This document shows, piece after piece, positions 10,326 through 19,242 of a stretch of DNA of 64,000 nucleotides. Made by a program: the position numbers and the translations under genes. The first letter of the stretch is position 1. Each line of letters starts with the position of its first letter. The notes under the pieces are model-generated. The model was given only the letters and a program-made list of their open reading frames with translations. It had not been told where the DNA came from and searched no databases. Source of the DNA: DATFFO01 sp963772815 (GTDB taxonomy: Bacteria; Actinomycetota; Acidimicrobiia; Spongiisociales; ZC4RG35); contig CAVYYV010000003.1 of NCBI GenBank assembly GCA_963772815.1, forward strand, positions 1 through 64,000, in the 5' to 3' direction.

Positions 10326-11617
10326 CCGGCGCTGCCCTTGTGGTAATGGTGCTCCTCCTGTTGATGAACGGGTTCTTCGTGGCCGTCGAATTCACCTTCA
10401 CGGCAGCCAGCCCCCACGCGCTCTCGGCCCGGGCCACGCGCTCCTCCCGGGCTGCCATCGCCGCCATCGACGACCTGTCCTTCACCCTGGCCGGAGCCCA
10501 GCTCGGCATCACCATCGCCTCGTTGCTGCTCGGGTTCGTGGCAGAACCGGCCGTGGCCTCGATCCTGGAGTCGGCGCTCGGGTTTGCCAACATCCCGGAC
10601 CAGCTCCTCCACACCATCTCGTTCATCGTCTCGCTGTCGATCGTGGTGTTCCTGCACATGGTGGTGGGCGAGATGGCCCCCAAGAACGTGGCCATCTCCG
10701 ACCCGGAGCGCTTCTCACTCATCCTGGCGATCCCGTTTCGCATCTACGCCACGGTCCTGCGCCCCGTTATCTGGCTGCTGAACGAGCTGGCCAACCTGGG
10801 CCTGAGGCTCGTGCGCATCGACCCCGGTGAGGTGGGCGAAGTCCACACCGCAGACGACCTAGCGCTGATGATCACTGCGGGTCGGCGTGCCGGGGTGGTG
10901 GAGGAGTTTGCTCATCGCCTCCTGACCGGGGCCATCGACTTGGCCGAGTTGGAGGCAACCCACGTCATGGTGCCCCGCCCCGACATAGTGGCGGTCCCGA
11001 TCAGCACCACCTATCGCGATTTGGAGCGCCTGGTCAGGGAGGTGGGTCATTCGCGTATCCCCGTCTACGCCGAGAGCCTCGACGACATCCGCGGGTTCGT
11101 CCACGCCAAGGACCTTCTTCGCCTCTCCCCCGTCGATTACGACCGCCCCCTCCCCGAGTCGATCATCCGCCGGGCACTCGTGGTCCCGGAATCGGCGCGG
11201 GTCGATCGCCTCCTCCAGGACATGCGCCGGCGCCGAAGCCACCTGGCCATCGTGATCGACGAACACGGCGGAACCGCCGGCCTGGTGACAATGGAGGACA
11301 TCGTCGAAGAGGTGGTCGGCGAGATCCGTGACGAGCACGACGTCGAGGCAGACGGTGTTCGACGGGTCTCGGCCAACCGCTGGCTGGTGGACGCATCACT
11401 GCGACCGTCCGAGGTGCGCAGGGCCACCGGAATCAGACTGCCCGAGGGCGAGTACGACACGGTGAGCGGGTTCGTGATGGAGCGAATCGGGCGCATCCCT
11501 CGGGCAGGAGACCGAATCGAAGAGGAACCGTGGACCCTGCGGGTCCACTCGATGGAGGGTCGCCGCGTGAGCGAGGTCGACCTGATCGCCAAACCCAGAA
11601 AGTGGAGAGATGAGTGA
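10322..11617 (+). CDS. CNNM/CorC-family membrane protein with CBS pair (paralogue)
   Basis: This 431-residue paralogue of the preceding gene has the same order: transmembrane CNNM/DUF21 domain (LLMNGFFVAVEFTFTAAS), CBS pair (MVPRPDIVAVPI, HSRIPVYAESLDDIRGFVHA, VIDEHGGTAGLVTMEDIVEEV) and CorC_HlyC domain (YDTVSGFVMERIGRIPRAGD). It begins GTGA overlapping the previous stop and ends overlapping leuB (ATGAGTGA), so the pair is embedded in the leu operon. Such tandem paralogues may form a hetero-oligomeric ion transporter. That, and any tie to the Mg2+ needs of LeuA/LeuB/IlvC, is inference. Confidence 0.92.
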   Translation: MTGAALVVMVLLLLMNGFFVAVEFTFTAASPHALSARATRSSRAAIAAIDDLSFTLAGAQLGITIASLLLGFVAEPAVASILESALGFANIPDQLLHTISFIVSLSIVVFLHMVVGEMAPKNVAISDPERFSLILAIPFRIYATVLRPVIWLLNELANLGLRLVRIDPGEVGEVHTADDLALMITAGRRAGVVEEFAHRLLTGAIDLAELEATHVMVPRPDIVAVPISTTYRDLERLVREVGHSRIPVYAESLDDIRGFVHAKDLLRLSPVDYDRPLPESIIRRALVVPESARVDRLLQDMRRRRSHLAIVIDEHGGTAGLVTMEDIVEEVVGEIRDEHDVEADGVRRVSANRWLVDASLRPSEVRRATGIRLPEGEYDTVSGFVMERIGRIPRAGDRIEEEPWTLRVHSMEGRRVSEVDLIAKPRKWRDE

Positions 11618-12668
11618 CTATCAGATCGCAATAATCGGTGGAGACGGGGTTGGCCCCGAGGTGACGGCCGAGGCGCTTCGGGTGCTCGACGTGGCGGCTG
11701 ACCGCTACGGGTTCGGCATCGCGACCGAGATGTACGACCTGGGTGGTTCCCGATACCTGCGCACAGGAGAGGTCCTGCCCGACGAGGTCGAGACGGAATT
11801 GGCGGGCTTCGACGCCATACTCCTCGGCGCGGTCGGAACCCCCGATGTTCCCCCCGGTGTCCTCGAGCGCGGCCTGTTGCTGCGTCTTCGGTTCGACTTC
11901 GACCAGTACGTCAACTTGAGGCCCGTGAAGCTGTACCCCGGCGTGCCCACACCGATCGAAGGGCTACAACCCGAAGCATGTGATCTGGTCGTTGTGAGAG
12001 AAAACACTGAGGGCCTCTATGCCGGTGCGGGAGGCTTCCTTCGAAAGGGCACTCCCGACGAGGTCGCCACCCAGGAGTCCCTCAATTCTCGAATGGGTGT
12101 AGATCGAGTCCTTCGCTTCGCCTTCGACCGGGCTGAAGAGCGTCGACGCCATCTCACCCTGTGTCACAAGACCAATGTGCTCACCTTCGCCGGAGACCTC
12201 TGGCAACGCGCCTTCTCGGCGGAGGCGGAGCGGCATCCGACCGTGGAGACGTCATATGTCCACGTCGACGCCGCATGCCTGTATCTGGTCAACGACCCGG
12301 GCCGCTTCGATGTCATCGTCACAGACAATCTGTTCGGCGACATCATCACCGACTTGGGAGCAGCCGTGCAGGGTGGCCTCGGCTTGGCGGCGTCCGGGAA
12401 CCTCGACCCGACCCGCGAGCATCCCTCCATGTTCGAGCCGGTCCACGGCTCCGCCCCCGACATCGCCGGCCACGGATGGGCCAACCCGGTGGCGGCCGTG
12501 CTGTCGCTTTCCATGTGCCTTCAGCACCTGGGTGAGCCCGAGGCAGCCCAGGCCGTAGAGCAGGCGGCGGTGTCGGTCCTTCCCGAGTTGAAGACGATGG
12601 GCGGCCCCGAAATGGGCATGTCCACCCGCCAGATCGGCGAAACGATCGCCGAGCGCGTGGCGAGTTGA
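11610..12668 (+). CDS. leuB: 3-isopropylmalate dehydrogenase
   Basis: This 352-residue beta-decarboxylating dehydrogenase oxidises 3-isopropylmalate to 2-oxoisocaproate with NAD+. Visible motifs are IIGGDGVGPEV at the N-terminus, VRENTEGLYAG, the substrate/metal segment around HKTNVLTFAGDLW, and the signature NLFGDIITDLGAAVQGGLGL followed by EPVHGSAPDIAG and ANPVAAVLS. Length fits the family. It overlaps the preceding CorC-like gene by 8 nt and ends the operon. leuC and leuD are not in this window. Confidence 0.96.
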   Translation: MSDYQIAIIGGDGVGPEVTAEALRVLDVAADRYGFGIATEMYDLGGSRYLRTGEVLPDEVETELAGFDAILLGAVGTPDVPPGVLERGLLLRLRFDFDQYVNLRPVKLYPGVPTPIEGLQPEACDLVVVRENTEGLYAGAGGFLRKGTPDEVATQESLNSRMGVDRVLRFAFDRAEERRRHLTLCHKTNVLTFAGDLWQRAFSAEAERHPTVETSYVHVDAACLYLVNDPGRFDVIVTDNLFGDIITDLGAAVQGGLGLAASGNLDPTREHPSMFEPVHGSAPDIAGHGWANPVAAVLSLSMCLQHLGEPEAAQAVEQAAVSVLPELKTMGGPEMGMSTRQIGETIAERVAS

Positions 12669-12704
12669 CGTAACCAGGCACTCCTCACGACGGGACAGCA
12701 GGAG

Positions 12705-12799
12705 CTTTGTCCCCCTTGAGCGGAGCGAAGGGGGAGGGGGCGCTGCCTTCGGCTGGTTGCGGCGGCAGGGACTTTCCTGCTGCAGGCAGGGGGACAAAG
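12705..12799 (+). repeat. Small dispersed repeat with terminal inverted repeats (copy 1)
   Basis: The 95-nt element is bounded by CTTTGTCCCCC (12705-12715) and its exact complement GGGGGACAAAG (12789-12799). Inside are further self-complementary C/G-rich stretches around GAGCGGAGCGAAGGGGGAGG. A related element lies in opposite orientation at 48001-48065. This looks like a non-coding MITE- or REP-like element. It ends 5 nt before the stop of the convergent DUF222 gene and may serve as its transcript end. Confidence 0.6.
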
Positions 12800-12804
12800 G
12801 GAAT

Positions 12805-13929
12805 TCAGGGTGGGGCTCGGGTGTCGGCGGGGAGTCGGAATCGGATGGTCCCGTCGGGGTCAGCTTCGATGACCATGCCTCGGCGATGAACGACGACATG
12901 GTGGTGGTACCAGCACAGGGTTATCAGGTTGTCGGGGTCGTGGTTGAGGGCGTGGGAGCGGGGGGTGATGTGGTGGGGTTGGAGCCGATAGGTGGAGTCA
13001 CAGCCCCTTGCTCGGCATTTGCCGTCTCTCCAGAGGACGAAGTCACGGATCGACTGGGGAATCGTCTTGGCCGAATCGGTGGTGACGACGGGTTTGAGTT
13101 TCTCCAACCCGACGATGCGGACGGTGCCTTCGCAGAGGAGTTCTTGGAGGTAGTCGGGTCCGATGCGCGGCCCTGCCGCCAGCTCGGCTCCAGTCTCTCC
13201 CCCGGTCCCTGAGGCGGTGTCCATGTCCACGAAAGCGGTGATCGATGGACCAGACCCCGACCCCGACCCTGAGGTTTCGGTGTTGAGGGAGTCCAGACAG
13301 ATCGTTTCCAGCGCCAACGCCTGACGATGAAGCTTCGATCCCCCCTCCTTGGGAAACTGGTCGGCTCTGCGGTCCAGAGCGTCGATGACGGTTTGTCCGG
13401 CCGGACCGGCCAGGCCACCGTTGATCTTGACCCAGGCCTCATCCAGGGAAGGTTGCAGCCACAGGTAGGAAGCCCGATTGCGCTCCCGCTCCTCAGCCCG
13501 TGTGATCCGCCTGTGACGGGCCACCACACGTTCGGTCCCCGCCAGGTCCCGACCCCAGGTCCTCTCCAGCCAGTCGCCCTCTGAATCCGCAGTCGCCACC
13601 TTGGCCAGCACCGCCGCCCGACCCAGCGAGATTTCGCCTTTGGTCAGCAGTCGACCGATGCCAGGCAGACCGGGCAGACGTTTGGAGAGCCGCTCCATCC
13701 TCTTGGCGTCGTCGGCCGACACGTCCAGGTTGGCGGCCACCCACTGAGCCGTATCCCGGCACCCGTCCCCCAGGGGGACCTGACGACGGTCCGCCTCAGA
13801 CACCAAACCCAACTGAACAGCAGTCAACTGGGTCTTCAACGACTCCAAGCGGCACAACTCCGACTGCAACTCATCGGTCGACACCGAATCGAAATCGATT
13901 CCCAACCAGTTGGTTCCCTCCAACTCCAT
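12805..13929 (-). CDS. DUF222 / HNH endonuclease domain protein (13E12-like)
   Basis: This 374-residue protein has a helical DUF222 N-terminal domain (ELQSELCRLESLKTQLTAVQ ... TAQWVAANLDVSADDAKRM, LPGIGRLLTKGEISLGRAA). A C-terminal HNH nuclease module follows (WRDGKCRARGCDSTYRLQPHHI ... DNLITLCWYHHHVVVHR). The two Cys of CRARGC and the His cluster fit zinc/metal binding. The family is abundant in actinobacteria and often spread as repeats. Its biological role is not established. ATG 13929 is chosen because TAGGTT followed by exactly 6 nt precedes it, the leaderless pattern seen elsewhere here. GTG 13935 is two codons upstream. Confidence 0.88.
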   Translation of the reverse strand: MELEGTNWLGIDFDSVSTDELQSELCRLESLKTQLTAVQLGLVSEADRRQVPLGDGCRDTAQWVAANLDVSADDAKRMERLSKRLPGLPGIGRLLTKGEISLGRAAVLAKVATADSEGDWLERTWGRDLAGTERVVARHRRITRAEERERNRASYLWLQPSLDEAWVKINGGLAGPAGQTVIDALDRRADQFPKEGGSKLHRQALALETICLDSLNTETSGSGSGSGPSITAFVDMDTASGTGGETGAELAAGPRIGPDYLQELLCEGTVRIVGLEKLKPVVTTDSAKTIPQSIRDFVLWRDGKCRARGCDSTYRLQPHHITPRSHALNHDPDNLITLCWYHHHVVVHRRGMVIEADPDGTIRFRLPADTRAPP

Positions 13930-14013
13930 ACCCACAACCTACAAACCACATGCGACACATTTCGATAGAAAACAGGTGAAGAGACCAAGAATTGATCGAA
14001 ATCTGTGACCTCC

Positions 14014-14613
14014 CTAGGCGAAGCTCTCGGCGTAATCCTCCATGGACGCTTCGATCACCCGATAAGCGTGCTCGCGGCCATAGCGACGCTGGATTGCGAC
14101 TGAGGAATCGATGCCGGGCCGCAGCTTGTAGGTCTCGAAGTAGTGGGCGAGCCGGTCGATCAGGGCGTGTGGCAGCTCGACCAGGTCCTGCACATCCGCC
14201 CAGATCGGATCCCGGGCCAGCACCGCCACGATCTTGTCGTCTGCCTCTCCCCCATCCAGCATCTGGAGGCCACCCACCACGCGAGCGGTCAGGAGGATGT
14301 CAGAGCGGTTGATGGGCCTTTCGGATATGACGCAGACGTCCATGGGGTCACCATCGCCCGAGTCGGCGTGCGGGCAGAGATCGCGCACTCGGTCGCCACA
14401 AAAGGTCCGTGGAATGAATCCATACAGCGTGGGCGGAGATGATGAAGTCTGTTGGGGGCGGTCTACCTTGAGATAGCCGGTGGGTTTGTCCACCTCGTAC
14501 TTGACAACATCAAAGGGGGTTATCTCGATGTAGGCCGTGATCATGACGGGGGCTTCGGGACCGGTGGCAAGGCCGTGCCATGGATGGGGACGCCACTGGG
14601 TGAATTCAGGCAT
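14014..14613 (-). CDS. ppa: Inorganic pyrophosphatase (family I)
   Basis: This 199-residue soluble enzyme hydrolyses pyrophosphate, pulling biosynthetic reactions forward. It has the family I signature DGDPMDVCV with the metal-binding Asp residues, KYEVDKPTGYLKVDR with the substrate Lys and Arg, and YGFIPRTFCGD. Length is slightly above the usual 160-180 because of an N-terminal segment (MPEFTQWRPHPWHGLATGPE). The longer open frame begins inside the divergent gene's promoter, so ATG 14613 is preferred. A CACAAT box lies 6 nt before it. Confidence 0.93.
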   Translation of the reverse strand: MPEFTQWRPHPWHGLATGPEAPVMITAYIEITPFDVVKYEVDKPTGYLKVDRPQQTSSSPPTLYGFIPRTFCGDRVRDLCPHADSGDGDPMDVCVISERPINRSDILLTARVVGGLQMLDGGEADDKIVAVLARDPIWADVQDLVELPHALIDRLAHYFETYKLRPGIDSSVAIQRRYGREHAYRVIEASMEDYAESFA

Positions 14614-14632
14614 CCGCCCATTGTGCCATCGG

Positions 14633-14644
14633 TACGATTCGCTG
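14633..14644 (+). promoter_or_regulatory. -10 box of a leaderless transcript
   Basis: TACGAT (14633-14638) is followed by exactly 6 nt and then ATG 14645. This fixes the start of the DUF5995 gene and predicts an mRNA beginning at its start codon. The promoter shares the 31-nt divergent region with ppa. Confidence 0.55.
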
Positions 14645-15316
14645 ATGGAGAACACCATCTACAGGATGCGCTCCCTGAGTGAGGCGTGGCTCGGAGTCGG
14701 CGACCGCCGAGCGATATTCGTCCAGGCGTATCAGATGATGACAGCAAACATGCTCGGGGCCATCGAGTCGGGAGAGTTCCTCGACGGCCAGTGGGTGGGA
14801 CTGCTACTCGATCGATTCGCCGACTACTACTTCGTCGCGGTCGACGCATATGACCGCATGGACGGATCCTGCCCAGTCGTGTGGCACGACGCCATGGCCG
14901 CCTGCGATGCGGCACACCTCCATCCTCTCCAGCTCCTCTTCCTGGGGATAAACGCTCACATCAACTACGACCTGGCCTTCGCTCTGAGCGATGTGCTCCC
15001 CGATTGGCGCCGGCTCGACCCGGAGCGACGACGGCGCCGAAAGTTGGACCACGAGGGGGTCAACCGGGTGATCGAACGTAGCGTCGATGCCGTCCAGTCG
15101 ACCGTGGTCGAGCCGGCATCACCCATCCTGGGTGTGTTCGACCGTGCCATGGGCCCCATCGACGAGTGGCTCTTTGCCCACCTCATCGCCGACTGGCGCG
15201 ACGACGTGTGGGAGAACGCGGTTTGCCTGTTGGAAAGCAGCCCGTCGGATCGGGCCGAGGTGGCAAATGCCATCGAGACACGGGCCCGGCGTCACGCCGA
15301 TCTGATATCCATCTGA
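14645..15316 (+). CDS. DUF5995 family protein
   Basis: This 223-residue cytoplasmic-type protein has no signal peptide or membrane helix. It contains the DUF5995-like segments FVQAYQMMTANMLGAIESGEF, CPVVWHDAMAACDAAHLHPL and QLLFLGINAHINYDLAFAL. The conserved His and Asp residues suggest a metal-binding all-helical fold. No function is established for the family, to my knowledge. It is transcribed divergently from ppa and followed 4 nt later by a DUF1684 gene, so the two are probably one operon. Confidence 0.75.
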   Translation: MENTIYRMRSLSEAWLGVGDRRAIFVQAYQMMTANMLGAIESGEFLDGQWVGLLLDRFADYYFVAVDAYDRMDGSCPVVWHDAMAACDAAHLHPLQLLFLGINAHINYDLAFALSDVLPDWRRLDPERRRRRKLDHEGVNRVIERSVDAVQSTVVEPASPILGVFDRAMGPIDEWLFAHLIADWRDDVWENAVCLLESSPSDRAEVANAIETRARRHADLISI

Positions 15317-15320
15317 GCCG

Positions 15321-15950
15321 GTGCCTGACCTCGACGCCACCCTCGAGCTCTGGGACTATCGGCGGCGGGTCGCGGATATCTACCGGGCGGCGCGCCAGGG
15401 CGGGGCCGGAACCGAGACATGGTGGAGATGGCGCAACGAGCGAGACGCTCTGTTCGCGACCCATACCCAGAGTGCCATCGAGGCGGATGAACGGGCAGAC
15501 TTTCCCGGACTGAGTTACTTCGATCATGACCCCGCCTGGAGGTTCGAGGTCCAGGCGGAACCGGAACCTCCTGGTGAGGTCGACATCGCCCACAGCGGGG
15601 AGGGGACGACTACCTTCCGTCGCTTCGGCCGCGTGAGCATCTACGTCGAAGGCCGGTGGATGACGCTGTGGTTGTACTGGCTGTCCGGCTACCGCGGCGG
15701 CGTGTTTCTCCCGTTCCGGGATGCGACGTCCGGCACGGAGACCTATGGGGGCGGTCGCTACCTGCTCGACACCGCCAAGGGAGCGGACCTTGGCCATCGA
15801 GGACGCACCGTGGTCCTCGATTTCAACTACGCCTACCACCCCTCCTGCGTCCACAGCCCCCGCTGGTCCTGTCCTTTGGCGCCATCGCCCAACCGGCTCG
15901 ACGTGGCCGTGCGGGCCGGGGAGAGGCTCAGCCCAGCCCGGGAGGGGTGA
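15321..15950 (+). CDS. DUF1684 domain protein
   Basis: This 209-residue protein ends in the DUF1684 core: GRWMTLWLYWLSGYRGGVFLPFRD, YGGGRYLLDT, LDFNYAYHPSC and CPLAPSPNRLDVAVRAGE. The family is widespread, adopts a beta-rich fold and has no assigned reaction. A Cys-His-Cys-rich C-terminus (HPSCVHSPRWSCPL) is characteristic. GTG 15321 is 4 nt after the previous stop. The 3' end overlaps the convergent tricorn gene by 23 nt, so transcription must end within that gene or be antisense to it. Confidence 0.8.
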   Translation: MPDLDATLELWDYRRRVADIYRAARQGGAGTETWWRWRNERDALFATHTQSAIEADERADFPGLSYFDHDPAWRFEVQAEPEPPGEVDIAHSGEGTTTFRRFGRVSIYVEGRWMTLWLYWLSGYRGGVFLPFRDATSGTETYGGGRYLLDTAKGADLGHRGRTVVLDFNYAYHPSCVHSPRWSCPLAPSPNRLDVAVRAGERLSPAREG

Positions 15951-18900
15951 GGATGGTCCGGTTGGCGAGGTCGGGAAGGGTCGTCCGGGCCTGTGACATG
16001 ATCTCCTTCAGCTCCTTCAACGCCCGCTCCATCTGCGGATCACGCCCGGCGGCGTAGTCGTGGGGAGCGATCGCCACCTCGATGTCGGGATCGGTTCCGT
16101 AATTCTCGACCGAGAACCCCACGTCCTGGAACCAGGTGGCATATTCAGGTTGGGTGGTGACCGTGCCATCGACCAGCGACTGCTGAGGCCAGATCCCGAT
16201 CACTCCACCCCAGGTGCGTGTCCCGATCAGCGGGCCCAGGCCCGCCAGCTTGAAGGTATGGCTGAATATGTCACCATCCGACCCCGACATCTCGTTTGTC
16301 AGACAGACCATGGGTCCGGCGGGGGCGTCAGACGGGAAGGGCTGGGGTTCGACCCACCGTGGCACGGTCCACCCCAGGCGGCGTCGGATCAGCTTCTCGA
16401 GGAGAAGCTGACTCACGTTTCCCCCCCGGTTGTACCGCACGTCGATCACCAGGCCGTCCTTGGTCACTTCGGTGAGGAACGACCGATGGAACTCCGAGAA
16501 GCCCCATGGGCCCATATCCGGTATGTGGATATAGCCGCCCTTTCCGCCCGTGGCTTCGGACACGGCGGCTCGATTCGACTCCACCCAGTGCCGGTACCGG
16601 AGTCTGGATTCATCGACCAGCGGAGTGACGGTGACCGCATGGCCCGAGCGTCTGCCCCGCTTCAGAGTCAATTGGACCGGCCTGCCACCACGATCGACGA
16701 GCAGCTCCTGGGGTGTGACGTGACCATTCACCTCCACCCCGTCGATCGCCACCAGCGTGTCGCCTGCTTCGGCGTCGACGCCAGGCGCAGCCAGCGGAGA
16801 CGAGACCTTTCCATCCCATGGATCACCTTCAACCAGGTGGGCGATCCGCCAGCGACCCCGTCGCAGCTCCAGGTCCGCGCCGAGTAGCCCCTGCCGATAG
16901 TTGGGCACCGGGCGGTAGTCGCCCCCCAGCTCGTAGGCGTGCGACGTGCCCAGCTCACCCTGCATCTCCCACATCAGGTCGCTGAACTCGTCACGGGAGG
17001 CAACCCGCTCCACCAGGGGGAGATAACGATCCCGGACTTCTTCCCAGTCCACACCGCTCATGTCCTCGAACCAGAAGTAGTCACGCTGGAGCCGCCACGC
17101 CTCGGAGAACATCTGCCTCCACTCACCGCCCGGGTCGATCTGAACACGCAAACGGTTCAGATCCACCCAGCCGCCGGCACGGCCGGGCTCGGACCCGGAC
17201 GACTTGTCTTCCTTCCAGCCGACCGGGACCACCCGGACCCGCTTGCCCACGCCGACAGCGAGCACCGTTCCCGCCGGGTTGGCGGACACGCCGGAGACAC
17301 CATCGGCTATTTGCTCGATCTTCTCCGTGTTGAAATCCCAGGCCTCCATTCGCCCCGACGGCTTTTCCTGGGAATCTCCCGGGGTGGAGATCGGGAACGA
17401 GACGGTGAACACCCGACCCCTGGCCCCGACCACGGGACCGTAGCGACCGGGGCTCTGGGGAAATGCCACCACTCGCCGCTCGATCCCGTCGAGGTCGATC
17501 TCGACCGGCTCGGGTTGATCGGTCTTCTGCTTGGCGCCCTTGCCGTCGGCCTCATCGGCGCTGCCCGAACCTCTGGGTGTGTCGTCGGGCGGAGACCCGG
17601 GCGCACGAACCTGACGCTGGGCCGGGTCGAAAGGCGAGGAAACGTCCTTACGGAGCGTGATGAGGTGAGGGAGAGTGCCGTTGGGAAACGAGTAATCGTG
17701 GAAGTGCGTGTCTGGGACCGGATCGAAGACCCGCGAGGACACGAAGTACAGATAGCGCCCGGCCGGGTCGAAGGATGGCCAGCGGTCGTCGAAGCTTTCA
17801 GAAGTGATTTGGACCGGCTTGCCCCGTGTGGACGTATCGGCGATGAAGAGGGACTGAGTGCGGGGCGTCGTGGCGGCGGCAAAGGCCAGCCAACGTCCGT
17901 CAGCCGACCAGGCCGTGCCACTGATCCAGTAGTGCGAGCTGCGGTACACCTCGCTGACCCGCCCCGAGTCGAGCGACACGAGCAACATCTGAAGGCGGTG
18001 GTTGGTGATCGCCACCCGATGATCTCCCGCCGGGGAGACGTCCATCGACCTGACCCGGCCCACATCCTTGTCGATCAGACGACGGTCACCGGTGCCCGGA
18101 TCCTCCACCACCAGCCTGTCTTCACCCGTCTCGTCCGTGACCGAGACGATTCGCTTGCCGTCCGACAGCCAGGAGGTGAGCCGTCTCCGGACCGATGACA
18201 CGGGACCATGCCGGCGGACCGCGCCCTCCCACAGACCCATGGTGAAGGACCCGCCGCGAACGGTGAGGGCCAGGGAGTGGCCCTCGGGGTGGAGGTCGAC
18301 CGACTCCACGTACTTGCCGGGGGAAATGAAGCGCCGGTTGCGATGGGGGCGAGCGGACGGCAAGGACACGTCGACGCGCTCGGGCTCTGCTGAAGCCGGG
18401 TCGAGCCGCCACAGATCGGCGCCGGCGTGATAGACGATCACTCTCCCGTCACTGGAGGCGTTTCGGGCGTAGAAATCCTCGTGGTGAGTGTGACGCCGCA
18501 ATGAACGGCCGGTCGGAGTCACCGAGTAGATATTGCCGTGACCCTCGTGGTCGGAGATGAAGTAGATGCGCTTGCCCACCCACATCGGTGAGGCAAGATT
18601 TCCTGCCAGCCCAACCAGGGGCGAGAACTCACCGTCACCGTTGCGATCGATCCACAAGGCGCCGGCTCGTCCGCCTCGATATCGCTTCCAGCGGGCCGGA
18701 TCGGCCGTCTGGCGTCCCAGCACCAGGCCGGGTCCACCCGGCTGGGGGGCCCATGCCCGGGCCGGGCCCCATGGAAGCAGGGCCGGCGGGCCTCCCCCGG
18801 AGGGCACCGACCAGAGCCGAAAGTCATTGGAGAAGGGCCACTCGGCGTTGGAGCCATAGATGACGCTGTCACCATCCCAGCCCACCACTTGAGTCAACGC

Positions 18901-19155
18901 ACCGTGGAAGGTGAGCCTGGAGGGAGCACCCCCTGAGGCGTCCATCACGTGCACCTCGGAGACACCCTCGTCCCTTCCGGCGTAGGCGATGGTTTGCCCA
19001 TCGGGCGAATAGGCCGGGAAGGCCGAGGGCCCGGGATTTGCGGTTAGCCGGCGAGCCCGCCCACCCTCGATTGGCACTTCCCACAGGTCGTCTTCGGAAG
19101 CGAAGACGATGCGATCACCGGAAACGCTCGGGTGTCGGTAGTAGCCGGAGGTCAT
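15928..19155 (-). CDS. Tricorn protease-like peptidase
   Basis: This 1075-residue cytoplasmic serine protease of the tricorn type trims oligopeptides released by larger proteases. About residues 1-600 form the beta-propeller WD40/PD40 repeats (DGQTIAYAGRDEG, VGKRIYFISDHEGHGNIYSV). A Gly/Ser/Lys-rich linker lies around 510-555. Then come the C1 helical domain, a PDZ domain (LLGADLELRRGRW...GDTLVAIDGVEVNG) and the C2 catalytic domain. Catalytic His is in LGTSHAYE and the nucleophile Ser in NEMSGSDGD. ATG 19155 follows a TACCGT -10 box by 9 nt. Actinobacteria often combine tricorn with a proteasome. A Cdc48-like ATPase lies at 32-34 kb. Confidence 0.93.
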   Translation of the reverse strand: MTSGYYRHPSVSGDRIVFASEDDLWEVPIEGGRARRLTANPGPSAFPAYSPDGQTIAYAGRDEGVSEVHVMDASGGAPSRLTFHGALTQVVGWDGDSVIYGSNAEWPFSNDFRLWSVPSGGGPPALLPWGPARAWAPQPGGPGLVLGRQTADPARWKRYRGGRAGALWIDRNGDGEFSPLVGLAGNLASPMWVGKRIYFISDHEGHGNIYSVTPTGRSLRRHTHHEDFYARNASSDGRVIVYHAGADLWRLDPASAEPERVDVSLPSARPHRNRRFISPGKYVESVDLHPEGHSLALTVRGGSFTMGLWEGAVRRHGPVSSVRRRLTSWLSDGKRIVSVTDETGEDRLVVEDPGTGDRRLIDKDVGRVRSMDVSPAGDHRVAITNHRLQMLLVSLDSGRVSEVYRSSHYWISGTAWSADGRWLAFAAATTPRTQSLFIADTSTRGKPVQITSESFDDRWPSFDPAGRYLYFVSSRVFDPVPDTHFHDYSFPNGTLPHLITLRKDVSSPFDPAQRQVRAPGSPPDDTPRGSGSADEADGKGAKQKTDQPEPVEIDLDGIERRVVAFPQSPGRYGPVVGARGRVFTVSFPISTPGDSQEKPSGRMEAWDFNTEKIEQIADGVSGVSANPAGTVLAVGVGKRVRVVPVGWKEDKSSGSEPGRAGGWVDLNRLRVQIDPGGEWRQMFSEAWRLQRDYFWFEDMSGVDWEEVRDRYLPLVERVASRDEFSDLMWEMQGELGTSHAYELGGDYRPVPNYRQGLLGADLELRRGRWRIAHLVEGDPWDGKVSSPLAAPGVDAEAGDTLVAIDGVEVNGHVTPQELLVDRGGRPVQLTLKRGRRSGHAVTVTPLVDESRLRYRHWVESNRAAVSEATGGKGGYIHIPDMGPWGFSEFHRSFLTEVTKDGLVIDVRYNRGGNVSQLLLEKLIRRRLGWTVPRWVEPQPFPSDAPAGPMVCLTNEMSGSDGDIFSHTFKLAGLGPLIGTRTWGGVIGIWPQQSLVDGTVTTQPEYATWFQDVGFSVENYGTDPDIEVAIAPHDYAAGRDPQMERALKELKEIMSQARTTLPDLANRTILTPPGLG

Positions 19156-19188
19156 GGGCCGGTCACGGTAGTGGTCGCACCGGCGACG

Positions 19189-19224
19189 AACGAGGTGCGA
19201 CGGACATCACCGTCGCACCTCGTT
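19189..19224 (-). terminator. 15-bp perfect stem-loop between opu SBP and tricorn genes
   Basis: AACGAGGTGCGACGG (19189-19203) is exactly complementary to CCGTCGCACCTCGTT (19210-19224) with a 6-nt loop. It lies 19 nt after the stop of the substrate-binding gene and upstream of the tricorn promoter. It is probably the terminator of the transporter operon, although the U-tract is weak. Confidence 0.6.
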
Positions 19225-19242
19225 CTCGGTTCCGTTTCTGGT

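Noticed and set aside
16939..18198. Long open frame antisense to the tricorn protease
   Set aside because: Composition is Arg/His/Asp-rich and typical of the complement of GC-rich coding DNA. The opposite strand encodes a clear tricorn protein.
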